Shown in pieces: positions 23,751 through 34,794 of a DNA stretch of 60,000 nucleotides. Origin of the DNA: Adiantum capillus-veneris. Its lineage: Eukaryota > Streptophyta > Polypodiopsida > Polypodiales > Pteridaceae. The stretch is from positions 11,486,001-11,546,000 of the forward strand of contig CM043967.1 in the NCBI GenBank assembly GCA_014529385.2. Direction: 5' to 3'. The notes beneath the pieces were generated by a model. It was not told the origin of the DNA. It saw only the letters and a list, made by a program, of their open reading frames with translations, and did no database searches. Position 1 is the stretch's first letter. Each line of letters opens with the position of its first letter. A program made the translations under genes and the position numbers.

Positions 23751-25140
23751 ATGGCCATATCCAAGGAAATGGCTCTCTATTGTGCATGGTTGTGTTCTTT
23801 ACCCATTTATGAATTGCTAAAGGAACCCAGCTTTCGCAATGATGAGTCCATGGTGCAAACTTGGTTGCATGTTTGCGAGTGCATGGCACAGTCTGTAAGC
23901 CTCAAGAAGATCGCCAACCAAAGGAGTGGTCATGAACGACGGTGTGCGTGGGCATACCCACGTCCACAAGGCTTTGTTCGATGCTATCTCCTAATTGCTT
24001 ACAATGCTAGCATGTTCAAGTGGCGTCTAAGGGTCAGCAAAGAAACCTTCAATTACCTTTGTGGGAAGCTTGCACCCTTCATGTAGAAGAAATCCACAAA
24101 CTTTCTCAATGTTGTGCCAATAGAAGATAGAGTAGCAATCGCTCTTACTAGACTTGCTATTACTGGAGATGGTCTCTTGGGCCTCGGTGACACTTATGGA
24201 TGTGCCAAGAGTACATCTTATGGAATTGTACTTGATTTTTGCAAGGCAATTGTGAAATCTGGCCTTAGGGATTTGTACATCAGATGGCCCACAAGCTCTC
24301 GACTTGCGACATTGGCATGCGAGAGGAATCCCCTTTGTTGTTGGTGCGATAGATGGTTCCCACATTCCCATCATTGCACCAAGGGACAACCATGTTGACT
24401 ACTTCAATCGAAAAGGTTTCCACTCTATTTTGCCACAACTAACCGTATCTGCTAATTGTTCAATATGGAATTATGATGTTGGATGGTTCGGATCAGTGCA
24501 TGACTCCTTGAATTTCACTAGAAGTGAGCTAGGACAAAGATGTGCAAAAGGGGAGCTAGGCAACTATTGTCTAGTTGGTGATTGCGCTTATCCGACACGG
24601 CCATATATGCTAGTGCCTTTCAAAGGGTGCAAAGAAGGGCTGTCATATCTCAAGTACTACTGGAATTTCATTCAATCCAGTACAAGGATGCCAGTTGAGA
24701 GAGCGTTTGGAATGTTGAAAGCAAGGTTTAGAATTTTGTTAAAAAGATGTGACATAAATCTACGCTATGTGCTAGATCTTGTAACAGTTTGTCTTGTGCT
24801 TCACAACCTTTGTATCCACCATGGAGAATCTTTTGATATGGAGTGGGTGCGGGAGGCAAAAGCAGAACTGACGGATCACGTTGGGTGTACGACAAAGGAT
24901 CGAAGAGCAGGTGCTACATCCATGATGGAGCTTATGGCAACACGGGAAGTCGGAGTAGAGGAGGCTATGGAGCGTGCTCAAGGGAGCGATGAAGGAGGTT
25001 CCAATGACTTTGGAGTAGGCTCCGAGAGACGAGATAGTATTGCAAAGGCAATGTACAAAGAGCAGGCACATATGAATGTCCAATTTTTTTTTGGAAATGA
25101 TGCTTTAGAGAAAGTAGATTCATCATCATCTTCAAGTTAG
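23751..25140 (+). pseudogene. Harbinger DDE transposase, one stop and one frameshift
   Basis: The transposase starts at MAISKEMALYC (ATG 23,751, just after a TTTGTAG acceptor-like site). It reads to TAG 24,084, one C to T step from Gln, continues in the same frame to about 24,300, then shifts by one base into the frame that holds the catalytic core (24,304-25,140). The DDE residues are visible: VGAIDGSHIPI (first Asp), GWFGSVHDSLNF (second Asp) and MPVERAFGMLKARFRIL (Glu). An upstream helix-turn-helix-like segment (IALTRLAITGDGLLGLGDTYG) matches the family. The C-terminus is Ser-rich. All three catalytic residues are kept, so the copy is young but broken. Confidence 0.85.
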
Positions 25141-25722
25141 AGCTTTTATAACAAATGCATTCAATTTAATAAATTTTATGCTATGGTTTGTACTATGCTT
25201 TATTGATGCAAATGTTAAATGTTTCTTTCTTTCACTTTTTCTTTTTGTGGTCGCCTAATATTCACACAAGCCGGCACTCGACTTTCTTTCCACCCTCTTG
25301 TGAAGAAAGTGTGCATTATGTAATTCTAAAGCAACTTTTGGAGCCTCTCTTCCGCCTCCTGAATGTGTGTAGAAAACCAAAACACGTGCAGAAGACGCGT
25401 TCTGGTGCGATTTATCAAAAACACGTCTGAGCAAACTGCAGTGAGCAGCGAGCGCCTAAGCTTTGCGTCGAGGTTGGAGCCAACAACGCCAAGTGCACTC
25501 CCTAAGGTAGGCACTTGGGCTATTGCTTCTCCCTTGTGATTCTTGGTGAATCGGTGTCTCAGTACAAGGAGCATTTTCCTCCTCTTGGGTCTTGTAGCAA
25601 AGATAAAGTTGGATATATTAGAAGATCTGAGAGGCTAATTAGTCTCGAATAGTGTTGTAATATGGGATTGCAACTTTGATTTCAGGTCGTGTCTTCAAGA
25701 TGTTTGATTAATAGAAGATATT

Positions 25723-25734
<12 letters not shown>
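25141..25734. other. Stretch without a gene, between Harbinger and LINE
   Basis: AT-rich at first and then unassigned; no Harbinger right terminus could be found. It ends in a GA microsatellite (25,730-25,764) that abuts LINE sequence. Confidence 0.5.
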
Positions 25735-25764
<30 letters not shown>

Positions 25765-25767
<3 letters not shown>

Positions 25768-27075
25768 GAGCTTACGTGTAAAAAGAAAAAGGTGCTTTAG
25801 ATATAGATTGTATGAAGTAGATGCTAGCTTTGGAGTATAATGAACCACATGTGGTAGGAAGGGTTGTACTTGAGAACTGATCAGCCAAGCTACTATCTTA
25901 TATACAGCTGAGAGGAGAGTGATAGGTCTCCACTGCCTAGGCACCATTGTGTGCCCTCCCTTCGGTATAACAAATATAAGACCTGAACACATTAAGGGTG
26001 GCATATATCCAAAGGAGAAAATGGCTTGACAGTCCCATAACAAACGCATATGTAAGACATCCCAATGCTCCATAAATAACTCTCTAGTGAGGCCATCTTC
26101 CCCTAGGCAAGTGGAGGGGTGCAAACCAAAGACCGCGTCCTCAAGCTCATCTACAGAGAAGGGAGCCATGAGTGTTGTACACATCTGGTAGTGACCCTCG
26201 TTCTCTCTAGCCTGTAGCATTTCTTCTGTGGGCACCTCTACAGAGAAAGCTGCTTGTGGCATGTGCAACAATCTCCAACACCTCATCCGGGTGACTATCC
26301 GAATGGCCCTCATCATGGTACTTGAAGATTGCTCTCTATATAAAGCGAAGAAATCTTGTGCACCATATCTGCTTTGGTTATCCAAGATGAGACCGAAGCG
26401 TGGTGAGAAAACTCAGATCTCTTCTCCTGGATATGGCGAAGCTCTGCCACAAACTCCGCTTGTGTGTCAGCAAGTAAGTCCTGCAAAAACTTTTGAAGTA
26501 AGCGTCGCGTGGAAGCTAAAAGCGCCTGAAGATCCCTCTCCCTCCCCTGAAAATCCCATCGTGTGGACCAAGACGCTTTCCCGCATGCATCACTAGATGC
26601 CAAAATGCAAGCTGCCAGTAGAGAGGTATGATTATAAAAAAACATGAGGCATCCATAGACCAAAACTGACATAGCTGCTGTGTGAGAGCCTCCTTATGTA
26701 AGATAAAATCGGGAATACGGCTCCCTCTTGGAGGGGTCGAGGAAGACTGAAATTGCTTGCATATCGAAACAGGAGCATGGTCAGAAAGCGTCATGCTTGC
26801 CCAGATGCCAACCAAACCACCAAGTGCTCGAACCCATGGGCCAACGTAAAATCTGTCTAGCCTCTCCAAGAATCTACTGTGCTAACTGTGGAAGCCCCAA
26901 GAATAAGACAAGGAGCCCTGAGCGTCAGCTGAACGAGGGTAGGTGCCAAGCATCAATGAAGAAGTGCGAAAGAGGAAAGCATCCCAAGCGTCAGCCTCCA
27001 AGGGTGAATATAGAGGAAAGCGCAAGGGGTGTATCAGCCGGCCAATCATCCACACTTTCAACATTATTAAAGTCA
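25765..27075 (-). pseudogene. L1-type LINE: endonuclease end and reverse transcriptase start
   Basis: Reading on the minus strand from 27,075: GDFNNVES-like text right after the chromovirus A junction, then PLYSPLEADAWDAF, ERLDRFYV and SDHAPV (end of the APE-type endonuclease). A linker (26,313-26,500, RLLQKFLQDLLADTQ) follows, then RT fingers (25,850-26,230) with PSTCLGEDGL, FVIPKGG and RQWRPITLLSAVYKI. The catalytic YADD box, RNase H and C-terminus are missing: LINE text stops at the GA/CT microsatellite at about 25,764. Several frameshifts are present. The 5' part continues at 37,884 beyond element A. Confidence 0.85.
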
Positions 27076-27080
27076 CCACT

Positions 27081-27291
27081 TGTAACAAACTTGGACACCC
27101 CAAGTCAAGATTCTACCGCGACACAACAGAGATTCACTTCAAAACAATTCACAAATTTGACACGGCCCGACGTAGTTCCGTGCCTAGAGGTATTGGCCCC
27201 AAAGGCTGGTGCCCCTTTCGATATTTCTTTTTGTATTAATCTGTGTTCAAAGTACAAGAGAGCGGATAGGTGCTCACTCTCAGACTCTGCG
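27081..27291 (-). repeat. Truncated 3' LTR of element A
   Basis: It matches the first 210 bp of 37,353-37,878 (as drawn on the plus strand) and stops at CTCTGC. The next bases match the internal 3' region of element B near 44,190. A deletion therefore removed the rest of the LTR, the polypurine tract and some leader. Confidence 0.85.
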
Positions 27292-27685
27292 TATTTAGCA
27301 ATCTTACATCTAGGCAACGTATTTAGCAATGGCATCTAGGTATTGTCATGACCTCACAGATGCCCGATTAACTAATCCTGCAATCATGTCTATAGAGATT
27401 TATGAGACCGAAATGCTGCAGTCATTTCATCTTTCAGTTCCTGCACTCAAACAAGTCAAGTACAAATCAATCAATATCATTTTCATTTTCGGGAATTCAA
27501 GTTCATAAAGTCATACAACAGAATACTGTCAGCCCAGCAGTATCCTCGAAACCCAAAGGGACATCAGTGACTCTATATAAAAAATCGGGGTAATCTGTTG
27601 ACAAAGCAACGGAGTGACTCCCCTCTTGTGTATGCCCGTTGCACTAGATTCAGCCATGCTGAAATCGGGGTTTTATCGGAGTAGA

Positions 27686-28877
27686 CTATGCTAAACCGAA
27701 TCCTTCAAGGTAAAGTTTCACAATCTGAGGAGTATCTGCTAGGTCCTCCTCCTCCATCCACTTCGCATCCAATGCAGGATAGTTCTTGAATTTAACCAAG
27801 AACCACCTAATCACTTTACCTTTAATCTTTCTATCTTCATGTGCCAATATCTGTTCTGGAACGAGTATCTCCTCGCTTTCCTCCACTTCGGGTTGCTCAT
27901 ATGGCTCCCCATCATCTGGCACATCGCCTTTAAAAGGCTTCAAGAGACTCACATGAAAGCATTGTGAATTCTCCAAGTATCGGGCAACTTCAATCTAAAG
28001 GAGACATCATTTATCTTTTCTTTTATCTGGAAAGGTCCATAGTATCTCATGCTAAGCTTTCGAAAAAGCCGCTCCTTTCCCTTTTTCTTTCTCAGGCGTG
28101 CCTCTTCTCAAATCGTAAGAGCACCCAATCATCTTCCTTTAAATTCAAATTGCGACGGTGTCGATCTGCTGCCTTTCTTGTGTCTTTCATGAGATTTTGC
28201 TAAAGCCTCCTGGACCTTGGCAAAAGCAGTGTCCAAGTCCCTCGTGTACTGGTCGGCTTCAAAAATCTTATCTTTCGTGCTTAGGAACGGTGGAATCTTT
28301 GTAGCACCTTCAATAATCTCAAATGGCGCCTTTCCCGTGGAAGAGTGGATCCTGTTATTGTAGGCAAATTCCACCAAGGGAAAAAACTTTTCCCATTGAG
28401 TCTTTTGATGAGAAATGTAAGACTTCAATAAATCAAGTGACTGAATTTGCAATCTCAGATTGCCCATCTGTCTGCGGATGGAAAGATGACGAGAACTGCA
28501 ACGGTGTACTAATGTTCTCCCAAATAGCCTTCTAGAACAAACTCGTGAATCGGGGATGTCTGTTAGAGACTATTGTCTCAGGCATGCCATGTTATTTGAA
28601 TATCTGGGCAATGAACAATCTCGCTAAATGATCCGGCTTGAGTGTTTTCTTCACTGGAATGAAATGAGTTTGCTTTCTAAATCTGTCAATAACAGTCCAG
28701 ATATCATCGTGCCCACTCAATGTCTTCGGGAGAACAAAAATGAAATCCATAGCAATACTTTCCCAGGGGCGGGTGGAAATGGGTAAAGGCTGTAACAATC
28801 TCTGTGCTTCATGCCTGTCAAACTTGACCCTCTGGCATACCAAGCAACTGCGTACAAAATCGTCCACATCCTTCTTG
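27686..28877 (-). pseudogene. Element A integrase (C-terminal two thirds) and chromodomain
   Basis: 28,592-28,867 encodes the CLVCQRVKFDR zinc-finger Cys pair and the first catalytic Asp (AMDFIFVLP). A stop-laden stretch with the second Asp follows, then 28,129-28,467 with the GQSEIANS catalytic Glu region and FAYNNRIHSSTGKAPFEI. 27,686-27,976 is the chromodomain (EQILAHEDRKIKGK, WFLVKFKNYPALDAKWMEEE) that targets chromoviruses to heterochromatin. The His pair of the HHCC finger lies in the 130 bp lost at the element D insertion. Confidence 0.85.
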
Positions 28878-30103
28878 TGTCACGTGACACATCCAACCCT
28901 ATATGTCCGTGGACAAGCTACAACATGAACAGGGTTCAGTTCCGTCAAGTCAGTCTAGAATAGGAAGTGATCTGACACTTTTGTGAGTCTGTTCGCAGAC
29001 CGTGCATGACCAGTCACTTAGATTAGATGCATATCCTCCGGTTGCACATAGCATGATCATCAGCATTCCCATCAGAATCCATCAGGGAAATTTTCTCGTG
29101 CATTAAACCTATTTTTCCTATTTTTGACATTTTTCACTTATTTATTAAGTGACTTTTGTTGGGAACTAGGTAGGGCAATTTTGCTAAGATAATATATAAG
29201 CAAACTAGAGGTAGCACTTTCTGGCAGAAGAGGCTCAACAGGCAACTTCTCAGCAAGACCGAACTGGCGACAACTCTAGCGTTTCCAGCATTGCAGAAGG
29301 CCTAGCGTTTTTGCATCAGATCAGCCAGCGTTTTTGCACTTGCAGATTCACAACGACAGTAGACAGCAGATCAGCCCTAGCGTTAGAAGATTCTCCCACA
29401 ACAGCAGATCAGCCCTAGCGTTAGCAGATTTCCACCGTAGAACCCCAAATCAGCCTTGCATTTTTGGATCAGCTAGAGCCCTACCGTTTTTGCAGATCTT
29501 CGTGACAGAAGCAACAATAGCACCAGCGTTTTCAGTTTTCAGCAGTCAGACTCCGCAGTAGAACTCCCAAACCTCGCAGATCTCACCTTCCCGCAGTAGA
29601 TTCTCGCCGCACGGTCAGATCCCGCGTAATTTGCAGATTCAGCCCGGAAAACGCAGATTTCAGCATCTGCATGTTCAGCGCATCGTCGTCGCATCGTCGC
29701 CATCGACACAGAATCAGAATTCAGCAGATAAAGATTTGTAGATTTCAGCCCTTAGCATTTTCAGATTTTAGCCCGTCTCGTCGTCATCCTCATTGTCGTC
29801 GGCATCATTGGCAAGTCCAAGCATTATAGAGATTTGTGCAATCATAAGTAGACCGCTCTCGCCATAGAGAGTGGGGCCTTTGGAGTAGGGTTTGACAACA
29901 TTTCTGGTGTCGTATTCTCTTCTCTCTCTATCTCTCAGTCTCATGCACTTTCATTCACAGTGTCCATTCACTTTGTTTGTGTCCATTGCACTCTCTCACT
30001 AAAGGAACAGAAGGCTCTCACTTCCGTAATAAAAGGAACCTTGAGCACAGTTCGGAGCACTCATCTTGAGCAAAGTTCAACATTCATTCCGCTGCACCTT
30101 ACA
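28878..30103 (+). repeat. 5' LTR of element D
   Basis: Runs from TGTCACGTGACAC to CACCTTACA. The 29,290-29,760 part is a degenerate array built on CAGATCAGCCCTAGCGTT-like words. A bend-prone CT tract lies at 29,919-29,938. Confidence 0.9.
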
Positions 30104-30104
30104 T

Positions 30105-30116
30105 TGGTATCAGAGC
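30105..30116 (+). promoter_or_regulatory. Primer binding site of element D
   Basis: TGGTATCAGAGC one base after the LTR end, the initiator tRNA-Met type. Confidence 0.9.
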
Positions 30117-30584
30117 TTTGGCAGTGTTCTGTATCACTCAAGGAAAGAACCACATAATTTTTTTTGCTTCTTGTAGTCGCATGAACCCAAGTTCACTTGG
30201 GCGTGTCGATTCCTAATCGTGTTTTTGAAGAGTGACAGGAAACCCAAGAAAGAAGGGCTTGTCCAGCCTCCCCTTGTGCCTCTTTTTACTTATTGAGAGC
30301 GGACCGTGCACTTAGCGGCTAGCCAATCGATGTGAGGTGGGAAAAAGCAATCTTGGTGTGAGCGCAAGGCCGCCAAGGGATGCGTCCGTGGAAAAGAGCA
30401 GAACTCGGGTGAAGAGAAGATCCTTCTCTAACACAGATTGCAAGCTAAAGAAGAACCTCAAGAACCTCAAGACCTGCAAGAACCTCAAGAACTCAAGAAC
30501 CCCAAGAACCAAGAACCACAAGAACCCAAGTTTCTCGTAAACTTAAGAACCCAAGACGTCACAAGAACCCCACGACTTCAGTGG

Positions 30585-31013
30585 ATGGTCATCACTCGAA
30601 GCGGAATGGATACTTCACTTGGAGGTGATGAGCATGAGAGAGGCGAAGAAGAATTTTTCCCACTAGGAGGTTTTTCCGACCCTCCCCCTTTTCCATCTAT
30701 GCCAAGGATTGCACTAACTCCTATGAAGGAGTTGACGCAGTTGTTTATGGACAACAAGTTCGGACGCAAAGTAAGAGAAGCAGAAAGAAAGGCCTACGAA
30801 GAAAGTATGGTAGCCATAGATCGTGAATACTACGCAAAAATGGAAGCCATAGAGCGTGAGCACGAGCGTGAGAACAAAGAAAGACAAGCAAGATTTGATC
30901 GCGAGAACAAAGCAAGAATACAAGAGATGTTGCGACTCTTTTCTCAAGTGCATGCGCACTTTGCACAGAATCAGGAAAAGGACTCTCTCAGTCTCTACTT
31001 CTCCAAATCATGA
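30585..31013 (+). pseudogene. Element D gag N-terminal part
   Basis: The likely start is MVITRSGMDTSLGG (ATG 30,585), followed by a proline-containing stretch and a long charged helix (REAERKAYEESMVAIDREY, EREHERENKERQARFDREN) that would form a coiled coil. The matrix/capsid C-terminus, zinc knuckle and protease seen in element C are absent. The frame changes near 30,980 and goes straight into the accessory ORF. An alternative upstream frame (30,438) is a run of repeated QEPQ/KNPK words from a degenerate CAAGAACC array and is less likely to be the real start. Confidence 0.6.
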
Positions 31014-32100
31014 CACACAGGATTTGCATGATGATTTGAATGACAAGGATGATGATAATGATGAGCATGATGATTTGGATGACAATGACAAGCATGATGA
31101 TTTGCATGATGATCAAGATGTGATTTTTCACAAGCATGATGATTTGTATGATCAAGACGTGATTGTTCACCAGGATGATGGTTTAGTTGATGCTTTTTCT
31201 AGCGAAGCTAACCTCATTGCAGATTCGATCAATCATGAAAAACCGATCTTGGCTCTCGAGTCGAGGTCCAAAGAACCCCCTCAAGAAGAACACCCTCAGG
31301 AAGAACCGATCTTGGCTCTCGAGCCTAGGTCCAGAGAACCCTCACAGGAAGTACTATGTATTCGAATGATTAGTCAACACGCATTGTTCGAGTGTTTCAT
31401 TCGTACTCATTTCCTGTATTTTAGTCAACGCTTTTATGTGATCCCTTTTTCTAAGCATGACATATTGTTCGTTGAGCACGTTTCACTTATGAATGAGCAC
31501 GGATGTATGCGGATTAGTCATGAAAAGCTGAAAAGTATGCATTCAAGGAAGTCACATTCCATGTCTCTTCCTTGGCATGACACAACTGTAGAAAGAGCAC
31601 AAGAAAGTATGAGCACCAAGCATGGGCATTTCCGTTGTGAATTGTCAAAGTTGATTGATTTAGATCAGAAAGACACTATTCGATCTCATTGTTTGTGTGT
31701 GTGTGGTGAACGGGTTGGCACTCCGTCTATTTGTTCATCTACATTGCTGCAATAGTCTTTGAGGAAGACAAGATTTTTTCCAGTCACTTTACATGGAATA
31801 GGTATGTTCATGTTTTTGTGTTGGAAGTGGTTTTAGGAAATTTCAACCATGGAGATTCTTGAAGAAGAAAGAAGCATGACTATAGACGAAGTTGAAGCAT
31901 TGATTCTCGAAGGAGCCACATAAGACTTTGTGTTGCTTTCGGCGCGGCCCAAAGAAGCAAGCGTTGCAGACCTTTATGAAGTTCAAGTACCGCATGACCC
32001 ACACATCAGAGTGGGCCGGCGAAGAGTCCCTTCCAGGATTCCGGATGCTATTGGCGATCTCCCTCGACGTCGTACAGCTCGGTACCAGTGCCTCACTTTG
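30978..32100 (+). pseudogene. Conserved accessory ORF of element D, unknown function
   Basis: After the frame change near 30,980 the protein begins with TLSVSTSPNHDTQDLHD, then a His/Asp-rich repeat (units like HDDLHD, HKHDDL) to about 31,190, then DAFSSEANLIADSINHE. A conserved block follows: RMISQHALFECFIRTHFLYF, HVSLMNEHGCMRISHEKL, HSMSLPWHD and ERAQE. After TAG 31,753, similarity to element C continues in frame-shifted form (GMFMFLCWKWF, EILEEE, then ADLYEVQVPHDP and RVGRRRVPSRIPD) up to the polypurine tract. Stops include TAG 31,833 (Gln in element C) and TAA 31,921. No known retroelement domain fits. The conserved order of blocks in two elements argues that it was under selection. Confidence 0.6.
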
Positions 32101-32112
32101 AAAAGGAGGGGA
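32099..32112 (+). promoter_or_regulatory. Polypurine tract of element D
   Basis: GAAAAGGAGGGGA directly precedes the 3' LTR start TGTCACGTG. This is the plus-strand priming site. Confidence 0.85.
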
Positions 32113-33078
32113 TGTCACGTGACACATCCAACCCTTTGTGTCCGTGGACAAGCTACAGCATGACCAGGGTTCAGTTCCGTCAAGTCAGTCTAGAATAGGA
32201 AGTGATCTATCACTTTTGTGAGTCTGTTCGCAGATCGTGCATGACCAGTCACTTAGATTAGATGCATATCCTCCGGTTGCACACAGCATGATCATCAGCA
32301 TTCCCATCAGAATCCATCAGAATCCATCAAGAGAATTTTCCAGTGCATTAAATCTATTTTTCCTATTTTTGACATTTTTCACTTATTTATTAAGTGACTT
32401 TTGTTGGGAACTAGGTAGGGTAATTTTGCTAAGATAATATATAAGCAAATCAGAGTTAGCACTTTCTGGCAGAAGAGGCAGCAGGAGCACCTTGCTCAAC
32501 ATGCAACTTCTCAGCAAGACTGACCCGGCGACAACTCTAGCGTTTTCAGCATTGCAGAAGGCCTAGCGTTTTTGCATCAGATCAGCCAGCGTTTTTGCAC
32601 TTGCAGATTCACAACGATAGTAGACAGCAGATCAGCCTTAGCGTTAGCAGATTCTCACACAACAGTAGATCAGCCCTAGCGTCAGCAGATTTCCACCGCA
32701 GAACCCCAAATCAGCCTAGCGTTTTTGGATCAGCCAGAGACCTAGCGTTTTTGCAGATCTTCGGGACAGAAGCAGCAATAGCACCAGCGTTTTCAGTTTT
32801 CAGCAGTCAGACTCCGTAGTAGAACCCGCAAACCTCGCAGATCTCACCTTCCCGCAGTAGATCCTCGCCGCACGGTCAAATCCCGCATAATTTGCAGATT
32901 CAGCCCGGAAAAAGCAGATTTCCGCATCTGCGTTTTCAGCGCGTCGTCGCTATCGACATCGTCACCGACACAGAGTCAGAATTCAGCAGATAAAGATTTG
33001 TAGATTTCAGCCCTTAGCATTTTCAGATTTTAGCCCGTCTCGTCGTCATCCTCATCATCGGCAAGCGCAAGCATTATA
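32113..33078 (+). repeat. 3' LTR of element D, truncated
   Basis: It matches 28,878-29,838 with scattered changes and small indels, then joins element A sequence (AAGTAGCCATCCC) at 33,079. Confidence 0.85.
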
Positions 33079-34770
33079 AGTAGCCATCCCGTATGGAATA
33101 TCCCGCTACTACTCCCCATTCTGTATTTGACTGAATACAACTAAAGAATCTGGATCTGTGGCGTACTGATCGACCATGTCCTCGAAGCTTCTATGATGAT
33201 TCGCGGAAATGGCCAAGATTAATGGTCTCCCTTGAGAAAGCATCTCCCACCAAGTTCTTCTGTCCCTGTACATGGACAATCTGGAAGTGAAACTGTGACA
33301 AGATGTTAGACCACCGCATCTGCTTTTCTGAAAGCTGCTTCTGTGAGTGACAAGAAGTAGCGTAAACTTTGATGATCCGTGAAGACCGTAGAATCGGCTC
33401 CGAGTAGGTATTGTCGCCACTTAGTAAGAGCATGGATAACCGCCAAAAGCTCTTTCTCATAAATCTGTGCTGTCAATTCCGGCCTTGAAAACAATCGGCT
33501 CTCATAGGCAATGACATGGCCTTCTTGCATTAAGACCGCACCCAGACTACGACCACAAGCATCACAATATACTTCGAATGACTTTTGCAAATCCAACAAA
33601 GTCAAAACTGGTCCCGTAGTCAATGTCTCTTTCAAAGTCAGAAAGGCAGTCACCTCTGTGGGTCTTCACGAGAAAGGGACTCCTTTCTGTGTCAGAATAT
33701 GCAAAGGGGAAAGGACCTTTGCAAACTTTCCAATGAACCGCCTGTAGTAAGAACATAACCCCAAGAAGCTTCTAACTTCATGAACATTCTTCAGATCGGG
33801 CCAATCATGTATAGTATCAATCTTGGCCGGGTCCATCTGTACTCCTGCTGCTGAGACGATGTGTCCCAGAAAGTGTATCTCCGGTAAGAAAAATTCACTC
33901 TTCTTTGGCATTGATCACCAACTTGTCATCTCGCAATGCTTGAAAGACCCGTAGCAAATGATGTCTATGTTCTACCTCATCCTTGGAAAAGACTATAATG
34001 TCATCAAAGAAAGTGCCAACAAAAGATCTGTACTCTCTGAAAATCCTATCCATCATTCGGTTAAAAGTCGTTGGAGCATTGGTAAGGCCAAAAGGCATCA
34101 CCAAAAATTCATATAAACCGAAGCTCGTTTGAAAAGCTGTCTTGTAGACATCTCCTGGCGTGATTCGGATCTGTTGATATCCGCTTTTCAAATCGATCCT
34201 GTTGAAACAAGAGGATCCCTGTAATCTATCAAGAATATCATCGATCCTCGGAATCGGAAATCTGTTCTTGACATAGTAACAGGGAATGGCCATTTGAAGG
34301 TCCCCGTTCCCCGTTCCCATCCCAATTTCCCGTTCCGAATCCCCGTTTCGTGTTTCAAACTTGAGTATCCGAAATAGGGAATGGCATTTCATGCATGTTG
34401 CCGTTCCCCGTTCCCCGTTCCCCGTTCCGGGTAACTCTGGTTCTTGATGGTGATTTTATTGAGAGCTCTGTAATCAATGCACATTCTCCAAGATCCGTCT
34501 TTCTTTAAAACCAACAACACTAGAGAACAGTAGGGTGAAGTACTCGGCTGGATAAGACTCTTTTCAAGAGGTCTTCCACTTGGTTCATAATCTCTTCATT
34601 TTGGGCTCGGCTCACATGATAAGGTGGCCGGTTTGGTGGTGTGCTTCTAGGTATCAGATCAATAGTATGATCCTCAGGACGAGATAGTGGCAACTCACCT
34701 GGCTGTGAGGAGAAAATCTTGGCGTTCTTTTTCGAGGTCAAAACATATTTGACCTTCAATCATCATTCAG
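33079..34770 (-). pseudogene. Element A reverse transcriptase and RNase H
   Basis: RT motifs in order on the minus strand: [21 protein letters not shown] (34,520-34,759), [43 protein letters not shown], then the catalytic FFDDIIVFSKDE (33,895-34,392) and FLGHIVSAAGVQMDP. RNase H (33,306-33,653) keeps its acidic residues in CDACG, YEKELLAVIHAL and FTDHQSLRYF. A 168-bp MITE interrupts the RT at 34,272-34,439, and small frameshifts separate the pieces. Confidence 0.9.
34272..34439. mobile_element. 168-bp hAT-type MITE inside element A RT
   Basis: The element B sequence at the same place (about 47,545-47,575) is uninterrupted. In A the RT is split by 168 bp flanked by the 8-bp duplication GTTCTTGA (34,264-34,271 and 34,440-34,447). 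The ends CATAGTAAC and GTAACTCTG form an imperfect inverted repeat (CATAGTAAC/CAGAGTTAC). The right part has three GTTCCCC units. An 8-bp duplication and short inverted ends are the signature of the hAT superfamily. Because it lies in a transposon RT that has an empty-site relative, the boundaries are firm. Confidence 0.85.
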
Positions 34771-34794
34771 TTTTCTCGAGAAAATCGAGTAAAG

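Larger units (their letters stand above)
21628..25140 (+). mobile_element. PIF/Harbinger (Pong-like) DNA transposon, right end not found
   Basis: The left terminus reads GGCCGGGCTCACAATAGG after TTA (21,625-21,627). This resembles the Ping/Pong terminus GGCC...TCACAATGG and the TTA target duplication of that family. The element encodes the two expected proteins in the expected order: a Myb/SANT-like ORF and a DDE transposase. A reverse copy of the inner terminus (CTATTGTGAGCC) occurs at 22,039 and 22,174 but not after the transposase. The true right end is lost or diverged before the LINE at about 25,735. Confidence 0.75.
28878..33078 (+). mobile_element. Non-autonomous LTR element D, inserted in A
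   Basis: 5' LTR 28,878-30,103 (1,226 bp, TGTCAC to TTACA), primer site at 30,105, internal 2.0 kb, polypurine tract just before 32,113, 3' LTR 32,113-33,078. The 3' LTR matches the 5' LTR up to GCATTATA and then stops, so its last 260 bp are missing together with about 130 bp of the host integrase. The internal part has a gag N-terminus and a conserved accessory ORF but no protease, RT or integrase. Element C (50,684-52,743 and its LTR) is the same family. Confidence 0.85.

Noticed and set aside
30438-30584. Start of element D gag at the earlier upstream frame
   Set aside because: The segment is a degenerate CAAGAACC array giving Gln-Glu-Pro repeats; MVITRSG at 30,585 looks like a genuine gag start.
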